64,000 nt of DNA, taken from Triparma columacea. Lineage: Eukaryota > Sar > Bolidophyceae > Parmales > Triparmaceae. A program made the position numbers and the translations under genes. Positions 61,433 to 64,000 of this stretch are shown piece by piece; positions within the stretch are counted from its first letter, which is position 1; each line of letters starts with the position of its first letter. The DNA lies in NCBI GenBank assembly GCA_030267965.1, contig BRYA01000758.1:1-64000 (forward strand), in the 5' to 3' direction. The notes beneath the pieces are model-generated. The model was given only the letters and a program-made list of their open reading frames with translations, was not told the DNA's origin and did no database searches.

Positions 61433-63335
61433 TCAATAAGATTGCAATTGTTTCCACCAGGTAACCAGCCCATTGGCTGCGGCAGCCCCAGATAGCGCGA
61501 CGCTCGGCACACCAATCCCTGGAAACACGCTGTCGCCGCAAAGCACCAGGCCCTCCACCGGGGTATTGCCGTTCTTGAGCAGCCCGCTGGGAGACGCTCC
61601 GTACGTCCCCTTGAAACGATTGAGGAACCGGCGATGCGTCAAAGGTGACCCAATATACTCCACAACAACCCTGCTGCGAGCGTCCTCCCCTATAACTTTA
61701 TTAATGCTGCGTTGGGGTTGATCGGGTTTGGTTGGGTTCGTTAGGTCGCAGCAAGTCGTTCTTCCCCCCCCCTTCCCACCTCCCCCTCCCACCTCCAAAC
61801 TCTCACCTCCTCCAAAGACACTCGGCCCTCTCTCTCTTCAAAGCCTCGTAACCTGCCCTATCCCCGCCACCCTGCCAATCCTCCCATATAGTGTAGTCCT
61901 CGTTACCACAGCAATAAGCGTGCAGCATGATCGTCCCCTCTTCCGATAGATCAGGGTCCAGAACGCAAGGATTCGAGACCGCAATCATGTTACTGTCCCC
62001 AACGACGTGATCTGAGTCGCCGGCCAGGCCCTTGTCAAAGACAGTGTAGTGTGGTCGAAGCGAGCTCACGTCGAGCCCTGTGGAGTTTAGCACCACGTGC
62101 AGGTGCAGGTAGCTCCTGCGCAGAGGGAGAACAGTGTTAGAATCGCACACATCGAAGACGACAATATGAAATGTCATCGGGGGCGAGCGGCAATCTTACC
62201 TTGTAAAGGGCGTGTCCTTGGCAACCTCCAAAAATCTATGCAGCTCCTCAGTCTTCTTCTGCCCCTCGAGCAAGCCCGGAAGCTCCCAGATAGCGGCATT
62301 GCATATGACTCCCTCCTTCGCGCTGACGAGCTCACCCCTGACCCTCACCCCCTTCACTCTCCTCCCCTCCTCGTCCAGCACAATTTCGTCCACTTTTCTA
62401 CTAAGTTCCACTCCCCCCACGCCCCTCACCAGCTCATCAACTATGCTCCCCACTCCACCCTTGGGGTAGTCAAGCGTACCTCCCTGCCTGTGCATGTCGA
62501 AGAGAACGTAAGCCATGGCGCTGGCGGGAGTCTCGGCTGCCTCGACCCCGCTCAACGAAAATGCAAGCGCATCAAGCCAAGACCTCAACCAAGGATCCGT
62601 TACAGTGAAGATCGGACCGTTCATGTAGGGGGCAAACGGACCCATGCCCTGATCTGGTTGCGAAAGAAGACCTAAAAGCTCGGGCAGGTGCCGAATGAAC
62701 AAGGGTACAGGGTTAGAGTCCGACCTCATTGCCATTGCAGGGATCTTTGAAGCACTTTCAGCAAGCCCCAGCGTTATACGGCGAAGTTCGTCAAACTCTT
62801 TCAGCGCTAACGTCCGCTCCGTTGAAATCAAGTGGTCCCTGAACCCCGTCAAACCAAGTTGCAAATCCCAAGGCTCTCCGTCACCGATTATACCCCAAGA
62901 TTGGTACGGCAACCAATCAACTGAAAGGCCACAAACCTCTAGGACTTGTCGAAGAGGATTGAATGGCGGCCTAGAACAACCCAAGAGTATCGTAGGCCCG
63001 CTCTCAAACGTATGACCATCTCGCTGAAAGGAGTGAGCACATCCTCCTGCAAGGTAATGGGATTCAAAGACACACACTGACTTCTTATAAACATGCTTTA
63101 GAATATTTGCGGCACATAAGCCACCTATTCCCGACCCAATGACGATTACATCATATTGCGGCGTTGTTATTGTTGTTTTTAGCCCATCGGCGACTGCCGA
63201 TCTGGCAAAGGTTGATTGTTCTCCATTACCAAGGCGAGTAGACGGCCGAAGTTCTGGACGCACATTCAATTGAAAAGCATAAGAATCGCTCCAAACCAAA
63301 CTTAAGAAGATAACAAGTAGAATGGACGAGCCCAT
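61433..63335 (-). CDS. crtISO: CRTISO-like carotenoid isomerase/desaturase-fold flavoprotein, plastid-targeted, three exons, 572 aa
   Basis: Exons are 62200-63335, 61807-62115 and 61433-61706, phases kept. The leader MGSSILLVIFLSLVWSDSYAF has Phe at the signal-cleavage site, followed by an Arg/Ser-containing transit region, as in heterokont plastid proteins. The FAD-binding motif VIGSGIGG lies at about residues 66-72, and ESHYLAGGCAHSF follows as in CrtISO. The C-terminal flavin motif is LVLCGDSVFPGIGVPSVALS. CRTISO converts poly-cis lycopene precursors to all-trans forms. CRTISO-like proteins and phytoene-desaturase relatives share this fold, so the exact reaction is inferred. The start codon is 58 bp from the divergent gene to the right. 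Confidence 0.88.
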
Positions 63336-63393
63336 TTTTTTACAAGTTTGTGAAGCAAAAGAGGCATTTATTTTCAGTTGAAAAAGGAGCAGA
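63336..63393. promoter_or_regulatory. 58-bp divergent start-to-start interval
   Basis: Only 58 bp separate the ATG of the CRTISO-like gene (minus) and the ATG at 63394 (plus). Any promoters must overlap coding sequence, or one start is misplaced. The sequence is A/T-rich with no clear element. Confidence 0.5.
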
Positions 63394-64000
63394 ATGGGCA
63401 CGAAAGACACCGGCTTTGTCACGTCATTTAAGAGACAGAGCGATCGGAAGGAATCGTGCTTCGGGGAGCCCCCCGAGCTCAAGACGCGGACCGGCAGATT
63501 GGGAAAAAAGACACACCTTACCAACCTGATTTCAATTGTGAGAGAGTCTGAGGGTGGCAGGCCGAAGAAGGGCGGGCAGGGGAGAAATACCAGGGGGTGC
63601 AAGGTATGTGGGAGGATTTTCGGGAGCAAGATGGAGGTGGAAGGGCACGAGAGGGCATGCAGGATGCTAATGAAGGGTGAGATGAGGAGCAAGGCCAGTA
63701 AAAATTCTGGGACGGGGGGTTTGGCGGGCTTACACGCGGGAAGCAGTAGCAACAGGTTGGACGAGCTGCTCGCGAGGACAGCCGCGTACGGGCAGGGGCT
63801 GGGTGTTGGTGGGCAGGGTGTTGGTGGTTCAGGAGATCCAGGAGTTGGCCCCTGCGTTGGCGATTTTTTCAGCACCCACAAGCCGGCGCAAAGCTCGCGG
63901 ACGCCGTTCCCGTTCAATTCATCAGCAGGGATATCCCCAGGGGACTTTGCGACAGGACCCCAGAATACTAATGATTACATATCCATGCTGCAGAGGGAGA
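63394..64000 (+). CDS. C2HC zinc-finger protein, N-terminal 202 residues (3' end beyond window)
   Basis: The frame opens at ATG 63394 (MGTKDTGFVTSFKRQS) and stays open to the window edge. At about residues 72-92 a C2HC finger is visible: CKVCGRIFGSKMEVEGHERAC, that is C-x2-C-x12-H-x3-C. The rest is basic and Gly/Ser-rich (AGSSSNRLDELLARTA, GQGLGVGGQGVGGSGDPGVG), likely disordered. C2HC fingers of this form bind nucleic acid or protein. No intron signal is required in the visible part. Function is unknown. The start could be further downstream given the very short gap to the divergent gene. Confidence 0.65.
   Translation, partial: MGTKDTGFVTSFKRQSDRKESCFGEPPELKTRTGRLGKKTHLTNLISIVRESEGGRPKKGGQGRNTRGCKVCGRIFGSKMEVEGHERACRMLMKGEMRSKASKNSGTGGLAGLHAGSSSNRLDELLARTAAYGQGLGVGGQGVGGSGDPGVGPCVGDFFSTHKPAQSSRTPFPFNSSAGISPGDFATGPQNTNDYISMLQRE

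Overview
The window is nuclear DNA from a photosynthetic, flagellated eukaryote. Genes carry short spliceosomal introns (about 80-240 bp). Donors are almost always GTGAG or GTAAG, acceptors are CAG or TAG after a C/T-rich tract, and a CTAAC-like branch motif is visible in some introns. I placed exon joints by hand. I accepted a joint only where the reading phase was preserved and the joined protein made sense. Three lines of evidence point to a heterokont (stramenopile) alga. First, several proteins have plastid-type bipartite leaders (signal peptide with Phe at or near +1; one also has a twin-arginine thylakoid signal). Second, there are ciliary genes (DNAAF1, ODAD1-type docking coiled coil, polycystin-2, a BART-domain protein). 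Third, there are BspA-type leucine-rich repeat and ankyrin-MYND proteins and a bZIP family typical of stramenopiles. A bolidophyte (Parmales) or a related picoalga is my best guess; this is inference, not proof.

Layout. 1-7.9 kb: 5' part of a START-like protein, DNAAF1, and a long coiled-coil protein. 8-12.6 kb: a recently expanded C2H2 finger protein, an apparent LYR/YccV fusion protein, and a Bud20/ZNF593 homologue with altered zinc ligands. 13.2-21.6 kb: an EF-hand protein, a USP47-like deubiquitinase, and a small thylakoid-lumen protein followed by a decayed copy of its last exon. 22-30.4 kb: a BspA-like LRR protein, polycystin-2, a secreted class-V aminotransferase, an orphan gene, and the snoRNP factor BCD1. 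30.4-38 kb: ODAD1-like protein, the ribosome-associated J-protein DNAJC2, a 105-bp triplication at a convergent gene junction, and two unknown genes. 38.2-42.4 kb: a UPF1 pseudogene abutting a 0.8-kb decamer minisatellite, then an AT-rich gene-poor stretch. 42.4-48.8 kb: a second BspA-like gene, an LRR-protein fragment, and a tandem triplication of ankyrin-MYND genes with one broken copy. 48.9-64 kb: the nuclease CDIN1, a single-domain PDI, a peptidase S51-like protein, a PhyH-like dioxygenase, an orphan membrane protein, a large bZIP factor, a BART-domain protein, a CRTISO-like carotenoid isomerase, and the start of a C2HC finger protein.

Functional themes are cilium/flagellum, plastid, ribosome and snoRNP biogenesis with RNA surveillance, and fast-evolving repeat-protein families. 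The genes do not form an operon-like pathway. Gene spacing is compact: divergent start codons can be only 58 bp apart, and convergent stops about 50 bp apart. I saw no convincing tRNA, rRNA, transposase or CRISPR array. The most unusual items are the LYR-YccV fusion, the dissected UPF1 relic next to the minisatellite, the triplicated gene junction, and the decaying tandem copies.
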